A DNA stretch of 64,000 bases from Flectonema sp. DT1601 (Eukaryota; Euglenozoa; Diplonemea; Diplonemida; Diplonemidae), in the NCBI GenBank assembly GCA_964019425.1, contig OZ025832.1, positions 310,001-374,000 on the forward strand, in the 5' to 3' direction. The notes beneath the pieces were generated by a model. That model ran no database searches and was not told the DNA's origin. It saw only the letters and a list, made by a program, of their open reading frames with translations. Shown here one piece after another: positions 25,395 through 35,243 of the stretch. Both the position numbers and the translations under genes were made by a program. The first letter of the stretch is position 1, and each line of letters opens with the position of its first letter.

Positions 25395-25461
25395 ATCTCC
25401 CTGCTATCCTCATATCCCCACAATAATATTATACCTTTTCATTTTCTCTTTCCTTTTCTGG

Positions 25462-25493
<32 letters not shown>

Positions 25494-25578
25494 CCTTTTT
25501 CATACAACGTTTTTTATTTATATTTTATTTTATTTTTTTTATTTTTTTCATGTTTGATTATTTCCTCTTCATATTTTT

Positions 25579-25609
<31 letters not shown>

Positions 25610-25803
25610 CCTCTGCCTCTCTCTTAATTCTGTTCGTTTCTTTGAAACGAAAATTCATTTGAATATTATTCCTTGGTCAGCAACAGTCATTGTCGCCCTC
25701 TGGGCCTGTTAAAAAATAAAAAAAAATAAAAAGAAAGTTTACATCGGGAATAGGGCAGGAGCCAAAAGCTCCCAGTCCGTTACTTCCCACTCTATCGAAT
25801 TCA
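21057..25803. mobile_element. HPA element 3 (palindromic arrangement)
   Basis: A plus-oriented head (21,057 to about 21,440) and one unit are followed at 21,596-21,665 by a short core remnant (GTGATCTTAACTCCTG, also near 13,695), then a reverse-oriented array and a reverse head ending at 25,803. Two HPA units are thus joined tail to tail, as for elements 1 and 2. Outer flanks AAGGCT and AGAGGA give no convincing target duplication. No coding capacity. Confidence 0.7.
21680..25340 (-). repeat. HPA array 3: about 29 hairpin units, dimeric
   Basis: About 29 units in reverse orientation. From about 21,700 to 24,800 long units (with CCGTCCTGGTCAAGACG) and short units (with CGTTCGACTTTGTCGAC and no CTGGTC hairpin) mostly alternate, a clear two-unit higher-order repeat. 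Several short units are nearly identical, indicating recent local amplification. Confidence 0.85.
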
Positions 25804-27355
25804 GAGGAAAAAGACCCCATGCTGGCCGCACTAGAATTGGCACTGGAATGGGTCACAGGGAAGGGCCTCCTGGAGGGACCCGTGGAAGTGCAAGCGTACG
25901 CACCCTTGGAACAGTGGACGAGAGAACGGTGGGAGAAATTCGGGGCGATAAGTAGCGTGGTAAGGGCACGAGGACTAGTGTTGAGGCTGGCGGACCTACC
26001 TGTCGAAGTAAAGCACACAGCTTACCAGTGGGTGTGCCAAGTGATGACGGGCGAAACAGAGGTAGAACAGAAACCGAAGCCAGCGGAACCAGTCGAGGAG
26101 CCGAAGGAAGGATCGGCAGATCCCCACCATGGACGTGAGCCCCGAATAGGATGGCGCCCAAGTGCGATCCATGAGCCTGAGGAGGGAGTGCGAGGACAGT
26201 CGGAACCGGAAGCGGCTTTTAGAGATTCGAAGAAGAGGGCGAAGATCGAGCTCATAGAATGGCACTCTGAAAAGCCCATCTATGAACTGTTCTACGCAGC
26301 AACACAGAGGGAGACGAGAACGTGTGTTGTAAGTGGCGGTGAAGTGATCCACATGGAGATTCCCCCTCAAGGAATGCTCGCCGAACCGCGAGGGTAAGGC
26401 GTTAGGGATCGGATGGCGCAGCTGCTAAGTTACGGAGACGCAGTGAAGGAAATAGTGGCGTACGGCTCACTCGAGCACTCAGTAGAGTCACACCGACGAT
26501 ACATCGAGGTCTCGCAGAGAATGGCGCATCGACTTGGATCAACGCTGAGGCTGGAGCGCCTGCCCCCCGAAGCCAGCGAAGAGGCCTACCGATGGGTGAG
26601 AGGTGAGGAAAAAGTCGGGAGGAGATTGTTAAAGTGGAAGGAGGAGAACGGTAAGGAAGTCTCACAGGCGGTAACAAGCACACACGAGAAAAATATTGTG
26701 CCTGAAACCACCACTTTGTAGTTCATAGTTTACCTTTGATTTTATAACTTCACATAGGTACTATGAACGATGAGAGATCCAGTGGGATCACTCAGGGTCT
26801 AGTAGAGACCACCAATGTTGTGCGTTGATAGGCAAGGTGATCAACCTTGACATTCTTTCTTTTCTCTCCTGTTGTGACAAACACAAAATACACGCACAGC
26901 TTACAGTGTGTTCTTTGTGTATGTTTTCTTCAGGTGTGAGTAGTTTTTTTGTTCTTGCTCTTCAGGGAGGGCCTTAGCCAAAAGCTAACAGTCCAAATCT
27001 CACCTGGAAATTCAACTCTGAAACCACCACGGAGCCTACCATGGACCATGACTCAGACAAGATGACGTCAGACTCGAGCTCGATCTGCTCCCCACCGACA
27101 CAAGAAGACCGCCCCCCAGTAGGGATGTGTGGGTGCGGAAAGGAGATACCGCAAGCAGCGATCAAGAATCCGGTGAAACACCCGACGAAGGGATGGTGTG
27201 ATAGGTGTGGAGAGCGGATCGCGAAGGGAACGCGGGTAGTCATGTGCGTGAAGTGTGACTACGCTGAATGCTGCGGATTGGAGAGATCGCGGCGTGGGAA
27301 AGAGAAGAGGAAAAGGAAATCACGGGGATCGCGATCGAATAACGATGCCATGTGA
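25801..27355 (+). pseudogene. LINE-E copy 1, C-terminal fragment (E1)
   Basis: A 5'-truncated frame starting SEEKDPMLAALELALEWV, which resembles the second helix of an RNase H fold. Two similar segments of about 70 residues follow (AYAPLEQW...ISSVVRARGLVLRLADLP...AYQWV and AYGSLEHS...VSQRMAHRLGSTLRLERLP...AYRWV), an internal duplication. One in-frame TAA at 26,395-26,397 separates them; the frame otherwise continues. A 303-bp insertion (26,715-27,017) splits the frame after PETT; without it the frame reads on into a Cys-rich end (GMCGCGKEI...WCDRCGERIAKGT...CVKCDYAECCG) and a stop at 27,353-27,355. The base composition and style match LINE-E copy 2, whose own end is missing, but direct overlap between the two copies is not visible, so family membership is inference. 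Confidence 0.6.
26715..27017 (-). mobile_element. Y element, 303 bp, with 13-bp target duplication
   Basis: Flanked by perfect CTGAAACCACCAC repeats at 26,702-26,714 and 27,018-27,030. The same sequence forms the inner part of both arms of the foldback at 43,938-45,168. On the minus strand it begins AGTTGAATTTCCAGGTGAGA and ends ...ACTATGAACTACAAA. A 13-bp duplication of variable-length type fits retroposition. Its 5' part has GGACTG, a TTAGC-TTTTG-GCTAA hairpin and GCCCT, the same layout as the HPA head. Confidence 0.7.
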
Positions 27356-27776
27356 GAAGCATGAAACGGAAAGTGAATGAACGGAAAAAATTAAATGTAA
27401 AGAAGTGAACTTGTAAAAAATGTAAAGAAGCAAACATGTTAAAAGAAAAATGAAAAAAAAAAAAAAAAAAGAAGAGTGAAAAGGAAGACAGAGTTGTATG
27501 TAAACTGTATGTAAATGTAAGAAGAAAGAAAAAACACGCTGGAAGTGGGAGTGCAACCATCAGCGCAAACACAACCACAAATATTGTTTTTTTTTTTTCC
27601 TTTTTCTTTTCTTCGCTTCGGCGACAGATATGGTAGGACCTAGAAAACCGGCCCAAAACTTGTGTTGCAGTTTATCTTTTTAGCGCACACTCATGTAACA
27701 TAAGGATCGCTGGTTCCGAGGGTTTGCTCTCCTGCCATACTTGCCTCTCACCTCCCTCAAAAAAAATAAAAAAAAG

Positions 27777-27809
<33 letters not shown>
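27356..27809 (+). other. LINE-E copy 1 3' UTR and poly(A) tail
   Basis: A-rich non-coding sequence follows the stop, then a T tract, a short mixed segment and a terminal A tract of about 50 bases (27,757-27,809). This is the expected 3' end of a poly(A)-tailed LINE. The following sequence changes composition sharply, which marks the boundary with copy 2. Confidence 0.55.
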
Positions 27810-27810
<1 letters not shown>

Positions 27811-27812
<2 letters not shown>

Positions 27813-28194
27813 TACCTGTCGCGCAAGGGGCACTATAGACTCCGGCGCCATAAACCACTTGTATAGTTTCCTTATCTCTCCCCGTATGTTAATCAACCCC
27901 TGTAGAATGTTACCGCCAATCAGTTTACTCTCCCTGTCAATACTCCTCTCCCTGCTTTCCTCTCATTGTACACCCACAGATCCACCGCACCACAACTCTT
28001 CTAATCAGCCATCTACATGCTGCATCAACAAACAAGGCCACGGGTTAAATATTATACCGCAACCGTGGATTCTCTCGGCGGAAGGGGTACCGGGCAGTCC
28101 TGGTACGTTCATGGAAACAAAGAGCGGCGTCCCAACTGACCGCACAGACTCGACCACAGAAACCCGAAGGATAAGTAGTTCCCGGTGCCATGGG
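27811..28194 (+). other. 5' region of LINE-E copy 2, coding status unclear
   Basis: The frame is open through here, but the first part follows directly from a translated poly(A) tract. The translation is Ser/Pro/Leu-rich with no recognised domain. It may be 5' UTR. The first methionine with protein-like sequence after it is at 28,195; another is near 28,531. Confidence 0.4.
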
Positions 28195-31100
28195 ATGCTC
28201 GCGCCATACCCAGCGGTCAATGGACCGTGGACTTCGGTTCAATTGCGCTCGGCACGCGGATGGATAGATGTTCCGGGTTTTCTGCAGGTAGTCTTGTGGC
28301 TGTTGGCCCCTCTTCTCAACTGTGGCGGAAGCTCTGCACCACTACAATTCTCGAATAACAGCTCTCACTTGGGACCGGAGACACTCGTACACCATTACAG
28401 AACGCTGCCCCCGTACACACATGGCTCAGAACCGCCGACAGGGCATCCGATACCACCTACAGCGGACATGCCACATGATTGGACGCCGGGCCCACAGTGG
28501 CAAACAATCTGGAGAACGACACCGGAAGGAATGACACACCCGTCGGAGCCACCCCTTCATCACGAGATGAGGGCCTTGACGACCAGACCGAGTCACCGCG
28601 TGGACCGGAAACGGGTCAAGAGATGGGAACGATGGCTGCGGAAGCTCTCGAGGGAACGCCAGACGAGACCCAAGCCGAAGAAACCACGGTATGCGGACCC
28701 TCGAGACTTCGCAGGAGGTGCTGACACTCCGGAATGCCCCGTGGATGGCTGCAAGACGCGGGCCAAGACCATCGTCTACCACCTGAACCAACACATGAGA
28801 GGGGCGCACAAGGGAACGGTGACGGAGGAAATCGCAAGAAGGTTCAACAAAACAATCTGTACTATTTGTTGGACACTCTGTGGCATCGGCAAGGGGGTAC
28901 ACACCAAGTGCAAGGATCTCCTACCTTTTCAGCAGTCACTCCTAGTCCCACTCACGAGCCCACAAGCCACCGTGTTGGACAGAGAAGGCGTACGCGTAGA
29001 AAGAGTGGAAGGGGACGGGAATTGCCTATTCAGAAGCGTTTGCCATGGCACGAGTTGGAATAACAAGCACAAAGAGCTACGACAGAGGACGGCCGACTTT
29101 ATTGAGAAGAGCCAAGATGCGTTCAACCAATGCTTTTCATCAGACACAGAGATGGAAGCATACCTCAATACGCTCAGAACAGACAAGGCGTGGGGTGACG
29201 CACTGGCCTTACAAGCCATGGCTGACGATCTGAAGTGCAGCTTCCTTCTGTTCGTTGGAAAGGAAGATCTAGTGGTGTCAGGAAGGAACGGGACAACCCC
29301 GGGCCATGTGATCGCACTCACCTTGCAGGGGAGCCATTACGACCCCGTCGTAGTAGCACCGGAAAAGCTAACATCCCTCCTCAATAAAGCAAGGCCTCTC
29401 CTGATCCTGCAGACAGGCAGAATGAATACCGCGGAAACAGCAGGTCCCTTGCTACCACATCCGCCCAGCCCAAAGGATGTCTCACTTACGTGTCCACAAC
29501 CGGAATGCGATAGACACAAGGCGGCGTTCCCGTCATGGACGGAGCTGCTCCAGCACGCGCAAGAGCACGCTTTCAGTGGGAACCCCCTGACACACAGCCA
29601 CCTCTCCAGACTCAACCTACGGGAGTGCCCAGTCTGCCGATTGGTAATTGGAATGACACAGCCCATGCACCAATCCTGCAGAGAAAAGCTAGAATCCAAG
29701 GAATTAGATGACGCCTACAAGGGGTTCAAGGAGATGGCTCTATCGACACAAGACCTGCCGGACCTCGAAACCATCGCCACTCGGAGGAGGCCCCTACTGA
29801 AGGTGATTCCAGTACCCCTACTGCACCACTTCGCGAAAGCGCTGAAGCTGACGTCGGATCTGGTAGCAGACTTAAATAACGACCAAGCCTGGCGGCTGCT
29901 ACTAATGCTACCAGTCTGTACCCTGAGAAGAGTACGAAGAAAGGGAGGACGGATGACTGAATCAGCCTTGAACGGCGCGATCGAGGACCTGACGGCATGG
30001 TCAAAGGGCAACTTCATGGTACTATGGGCGGCAAATGCGACCGGGAGTACCCAGATCCAGACAAAAGTGGCGCCGTCCCAGAAATCAAGAAATCGGAGGG
30101 CAACCGAACTGGTAAGAGAGGGCCGCATATCGCAGGCGATCTCAGCTTTGAGCTCACCACCTCCGGCAGAACACTCGGATGAAGTGCTGGAAAAACTAAA
30201 GACTCTGCACCCGCCGAAGTCAGGAGAGTACCAGGAAGGCACCGGCCCCGAATCCACGGTAGATGAGGAGACGGTACTATCTTGCCTACGGTCCTTTCAC
30301 AGGGGCTCGAGTGGGGGTCCCTCAGGTCTCGCACCACAACATCTCAAAGATGCGGTAGACCGGGGGGAGGTCCCTGGACTTCTGGCCTCTTTAACAAAAG
30401 TAGTGAAGCTCCTGGCAAATGGCCGAGCCCCAAGCACCATCGCCCCTCTCATGGCAGGAGCAAACCTGACCGCCATAGAGAAAGAAGGCAGACCAGGGGA
30501 ATATCGTCCAATCGCGGTGGGTGAAACCTGGAGGAGACTGACGGCGAAACACCTCTGCCGCCAATTTGCACGGGAAGCCAAAGTCCACCTTATGCAAGTG
30601 TGCCAACTTGGTGTAGCAGTACCAGGGGGGACGGAAGCGGCCATCCATGCACTCCATGAGTTTAGGTCCAAAAACTGGGGGGCAGAGAAAGTCTTCGTCA
30701 AAATAGACTTCTCGAACGCTTTCAACTGCGTCCATCGTGGAGCATTCATCGAAGCAACGACGGGCTCGCAGCTCGAGAACTGGGTGCGGTGGTGCTACGG
30801 TAGACAGTCGTGGTTACTATTTGGCAAACACGCCCTGTCCTCCGCTGAGGGTGCACAACAAGGGGACCCATTGGGACCGATGCTGTTCTCATTGGCCTTG
30901 AAACCAGTACTTGTGGAGGTGTTGAAAACCAGCCCGGAGTTCGCCTGCTTCTACCTGGACGATGGATTGATCGCAGGATCATTAGAGCAAGTGGATCAAG
31001 CCCTACGCACCCTGGATAGGGAATCGGCAAAGATTGGACTGAGCCTCAGACCTGCCAAGTGCCAGACGTACGTCTTACAGGAGAACCCAGTCGAGCTCCC

Positions 31101-34100
31101 GTCTGGCTGGGGATTGGAAGGCATGGGGAGCCCCCTCTATAATGGAGACTTCCTGGGGTCACCTTTCGGATCGATCGCCCACGTTCAGAGCTTCGTAGCA
31201 CAGAAGGTCAGTAGGCTGCAAGACAAGGCCCAGCTGATCGCAGGCGTGGAAGACAGACAGACTGCCCTTGTCCTTCTAAGACAGTGTTCGGGCTTCTGTG
31301 AGGTCACACACCTGATGCGGAGTTGCTCGTTTGATATAACAGAACAGCTGCAGAAGGTTGACGAAGTAGTCAAATGGGCGGCCTCGGAGGTGCTAGGGCA
31401 GGGCCTGGAAGGCTCGAGATGGACCCAGGCACAGCTCCCCACGCGGATGGGCGGACTCGGCCTCCGTTCATGTACAAAGCACAGGAATGCTGCCCTGTTA
31501 GGTTCGCTAGGACTAGTAAAGGATACCTGTGTTAGCCTTTGGCGGGACTACAAATGTAGCCTAGGTGCGCAGATCCAAGAGGCGCTGAACAAGGTGCTGC
31601 CGGCAAGCCTAAAGCTGGAGGGCACATACCACCCACAACGACTTACCTCGGCCAGACTAGACCAGGTCGCGCGAGATAAGTTGCTGGAAGACGCGGCACC
31701 AACCGACAAGAAGAGACTCTTGTCTCTCACCATGCCGAAAGCAAGCGCGTGGTTACAATGTCCAGATGAGGAGTGCTACATAGGCTCCGACATATTCCGT
31801 ATCGCCTGCGGTTTACGTCTCGGGACAGCCCTGTTCTCGGAGGATGAGGCCTGCCGTGCCTGCAAGAAGACGCAGGACGCATTCGGGTACCACGCCTCTG
31901 TATGCATCGACGGAGGGGATATCCACCGCAGGCATGATAAAGTAAGGGAGGAGTTTATCGGCATCTGTCGTTCGGCGGGCTTGGCAACGATGAGGGAACC
32001 CAAATACCTCGTTGGATACAACAAGCAGCGACCCGCAGATTGGTACTGTCCGCAAGGGTTGAACGAGGGGGTCGGGCGGGCCTTTGACGTGACGATCGTC
32101 AACCCGGGGGCTTCTAGAAACTACAACAAGCCGGGACAAGCAGCCAGTGAAGCAGAAGCCGCAAAGTCAGGCAAATACTCGGCCCTATGTGCAAAGTTCG
32201 GATTAAACTTTTCCCCGATTGCACTTGAAGTCTATGGAGGTTTAGGCCCACAAGCTGTGAGGACCCTGAGCCGACTGTCGCAGCTGCGAGCCATTGCCAC
32301 AACAGTACCCCTACGGGAGGTTGCAGGCCTGTATGCCAGGAGGGTCTCAACCCAAGTGGTGGTCTGCACTGCAGAAGCCCTCAGGGCAAGAGGAGCATCG
32401 CTCATACACCAGGCAGCGTTATCCGCTAGTAAGCCGCACACGCCACACATGCCGCCTGCACCGAGCACATCCGATGACGTGTCATTGTCCGCATCGACCC
32501 CACAACCTATGGATCCAACTCCAGACCCAACCACACCGGATGCCGGAGGGATCGGCCGGTCAGCGGAACCCGAGGGGGATACAGTTACCAGGCCGGCCAC
32601 GAAGCCAGAGGAACCCGCAACGAGTCTAGTAACTCCACAACACAAAGCTGGAGTGCCGAGGGAGTTCGAATCGACACCAGTGCCGGCCCCGCAACCGACC
32701 ACGACTGACGACGGAGGACCCGTTCCGATAGCTACATCGGTGTCCGTTCCAGCCGCTACCCTGTCAACCGAAGGACGGAACGAGACCGCATCGATTGATC
32801 CAACTACCGCTGCCCCGACACCTCCTGGCCCAATCATATCTACCGCCGGAGGTTTAGAGGTATCGGAGCCTGTGCTGAGTCCTTCGACTAGTCCGCAAGG
32901 GGTGTCCGCCGAACCCACTATGAGCCTCACAACTCCACTACACAAAGCCGGAGAGCCGAGAGAGCTCGAACCAGTGCCGGCGCAGGCCCCGTTACCGACC
33001 ACGACTGACGATGGAGGATCCGACCCGACAGCCACACCAGTGTCCGCACCGATGGCACCCTTACCAGCTGGAGGGAGAAACGAGAAAACATCGACAGAAC
33101 CAGTCACCGCTGCCCCGACCCCTCCTGGCCCAACCATATCCATCGCCGGAGGTTTAGGGATATCGGAGCCTGTGCCGAGTCCGTCGACTAGTCCGCAAGG
33201 ATTGCCCGCAGAACCCGCTACGAGTGTCGCAATTCCACTACACAAAGACGGAGAGCCGTGTGAGTACGAATCAATACCAGTGCCGACCCCGTTGCCGTAC
33301 ACGACTGACGACGGAGGACCCGACCCGACAGCCACACCAGTGTCCGCTCCGACGGCTTCCTTACCAGCTGGAGGGAGAAACGAGAAAACATCGACTGAAC
33401 CAGCCACCGCTGCCCCGACCCCTCCTGGCCCAACCATATCCATCGCCGGAGGTTTAGGGATATCGGAGCCTTTGCCGAGTCCGTCGACTAGTCCGCAAAG
33501 ATTGCCCGCAGAACCCGCTACGAGTGCCGCAATTCCACTACACAAAGACGGAGAGCCGTGTGAGTACGAATCAACACCAGTGCCGACCCCGTTACCGTAC
33601 ACGACTGACGTCGGAGGACCCGATCCGACAGCCACACCAGTGTCCGCTCCAGCTGCCTCCTTGCCAGCCGTTGGACCGAACGAGTTCACGTTGCACGTTC
33701 CAGCCACCGCTGCCCCGACCCCTCCTGGCCCAACCATATCCATCGCCGGAGGTTTAGGGATATCGGAGCCTTTGCCGAGTCCGTCGACTAGTCCGCAAAG
33801 ATTGCCCGCAGAACCCGCTACGAGTGCCGCAATTCCACTACACAAAGACGGAGAGCCGTGTGAGTACGAATCAACACCAGTGCCGACCCCGTTACCGTAC
33901 ACGACTGACGTCGGAGGACCCGATCCGACAGCCACACCAGTGTCCGCTCCAGCTGCCTCCTTGCCAGCCGTTGGACCGAACGAGTTCACGTTGCACGTTC
34001 CAGCCACCGCTGCCCCGACCCCTCCTGGCCCAACCACATCCATCGCCGGAGGTTTAGAGGTATCGGAGCCCGGGCTGAGACTGCCACTCAACAGACCTCT

Positions 34101-34664
34101 AGAAGCGCCGGTTGATCCGGCATCAGCTGTAGACGTAACTTCCTCGCCAGCCGCTAAACGAACCGAGACGGATCAGACCGTTCCAGTCACCGCTGTCCCT
34201 ACCATATCCATTGCCGGAAGTTTAGAGTTACCGGAGCCGGAGCCGAGACCGTCTTTTCGCCCGCAAGGAGCGCCGGTTGAACCCACAATGGAAACAGGCA
34301 ATCCTTCACTGCCAATAGGCGGACGGAATGTATTCATATTGATCGACCCAGCCGCTGCTGTCCCTATGCCCCCTGGCCCTTCCAAATCCACTGCCGGAGG
34401 TTTAGAGATATCGGAGACCGGGCTGAGGCCGCATGAATCGCCCACTGATCCAATCGCTACGCACGGTGGAGAGATAACGCCGAACGAAGCCGCCCTGTCT
34501 GTTCCAGACTCTGCCGTCATGCACCTTCCTGGCCCAATAACAACTTCTGCCGGACGATGGCAGGAACCGGAGTCGGTCCCGGGTACGCCCTTGACACAGA
34601 GAGGGCCGTCACTCACTTCGAAACCCGAGAGTCCAGCAATTGAACACCCTCCGACCTTCATACC
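28195..34664 (+). CDS. LINE-E copy 2, N-terminal part: zinc finger, OTU, RT, RLE-like, Pro-rich repeats
   Basis: One open frame. In order: a C2H2-type finger CPVDGCKTRAKTIVYHLNQH (near 28,735); an OTU-type cysteine protease with VEGDGNCLFRSV (near 29,005; Asp and Cys of the site) and GSHYDP (near 29,330; His); more Cys/His clusters CPQPECDRHK and CPVCRLVIGMTQPMHQSC (29,490-29,690); reverse transcriptase with GGPSGLAPQHLKDA, GEYRPIAVGETWRRL, VKIDFSNAFNCV (near 30,700), AQQGDPLGPMLFSLAL and FYLDDG (near 30,950); a Cys/His region and RPADWYCPQ...FDVTIVNP...SGKYSALCAKFGL (32,030-32,200), which fits a restriction-like endonuclease; then 100-residue Pro/Thr-rich repeats. The frame is cut at 34,664 by a hAT transposon and resumes at 38,467. 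The QQGDPLGP and YLDD blocks place it with RLE-type LINEs rather than APE-type ones; OTU domains are known in some LINE lineages. Clade is not assigned. Confidence 0.85.
32611..34110 (+). repeat. 300-bp (100-residue) tandem repeats in LINE-E
   Basis: Exact 300-bp period: equivalent GAACCC(G/A)C(A/T)A(C/T) positions fall at 32,611, 32,911, 33,211, 33,511 and 33,811. Units starting at 33,481 and 33,781 are identical over about 270 bp. Each encodes a Pro/Thr/Ser-rich segment with TTDDGGPDPTATPVSAP and APTPPGPTISIAGGLGISEP. The phase is kept so the frame stays open. The repeats form a likely unstructured linker between the endonuclease and the USP domain. Confidence 0.85.
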
Positions 34665-34765
34665 ATACTTGTGCAAAAAGCTAAAGCTAAAGCTAAGCTT
34701 TTTAGAGCTAAGCTAAAGCTATTTAGCTTTTTTTAGCTTTTTTTTAGCTTTTTTGAAAAAAAATT
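34665..34765 (+). repeat. hAT left terminal inverted repeat and AGCTAAA subterminal repeats
   Basis: The terminus ATACTTGTGCAAAAAGC is followed by about eight close copies of AGCTAAA or TTTAGCT within 100 bp. The right end (38,370-38,458) has a matching cluster in inverted orientation. Subterminal motif clusters are typical hAT transposase binding sites. Confidence 0.75.
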
Positions 34766-35243
34766 TTCAAACAAAAAATACCTCATTTTTGGACATTTTT
34801 GGTATTTTTTTGGAATTTTTTTAGAAAAAAAATGGAAAGTTGTTGAAAATAAAGCAGTGGAAAATTGAGAAACTGGCACTGTGGAGCTTGAAAGCATTTT
34901 TTTTGAATTTTTTGAAAAAAAATTTATTCTCTCAGAATGTAAAAAAAAAAAAAAAAATTTACTTGAAGGGGAGTAAAAAAAATTTTTTTTAATTAAAAAA
35001 GCTAGTAACCAGTCTTGTTTGGGTTTTTTTGGGGTCTTTTGGTATATTAGCAGCTAAATCTGTGAACAGAGCAAGGATATAAGGTAAGAGGTGTCAAAAC
35101 TGCATAAATCCAAATTTCCCCTCCTTAATTTACCCCCCCCCCCAGGTTCTTAAAAAATGTCTTACAAAGTTCCCTGTCAAACTACAGTAACTTAACGTGT
35201 TGCAATGTGTTTTTTTTCTCCTTTCAGATCCATCTCTCCTACA

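Noticed and set aside
27811-27900. A short motif resembling an LTR-element aspartic protease just before LINE-E
   Set aside because: One brief motif only, directly after a poly(A) tract, without any other part of such an element.
32232-34091. Long minus-strand ORF (619 codons) opposite LINE-E
   Set aside because: It is the shadow of the proline-rich repeats on the coding strand; no domain and repeats with the same 300-bp period.
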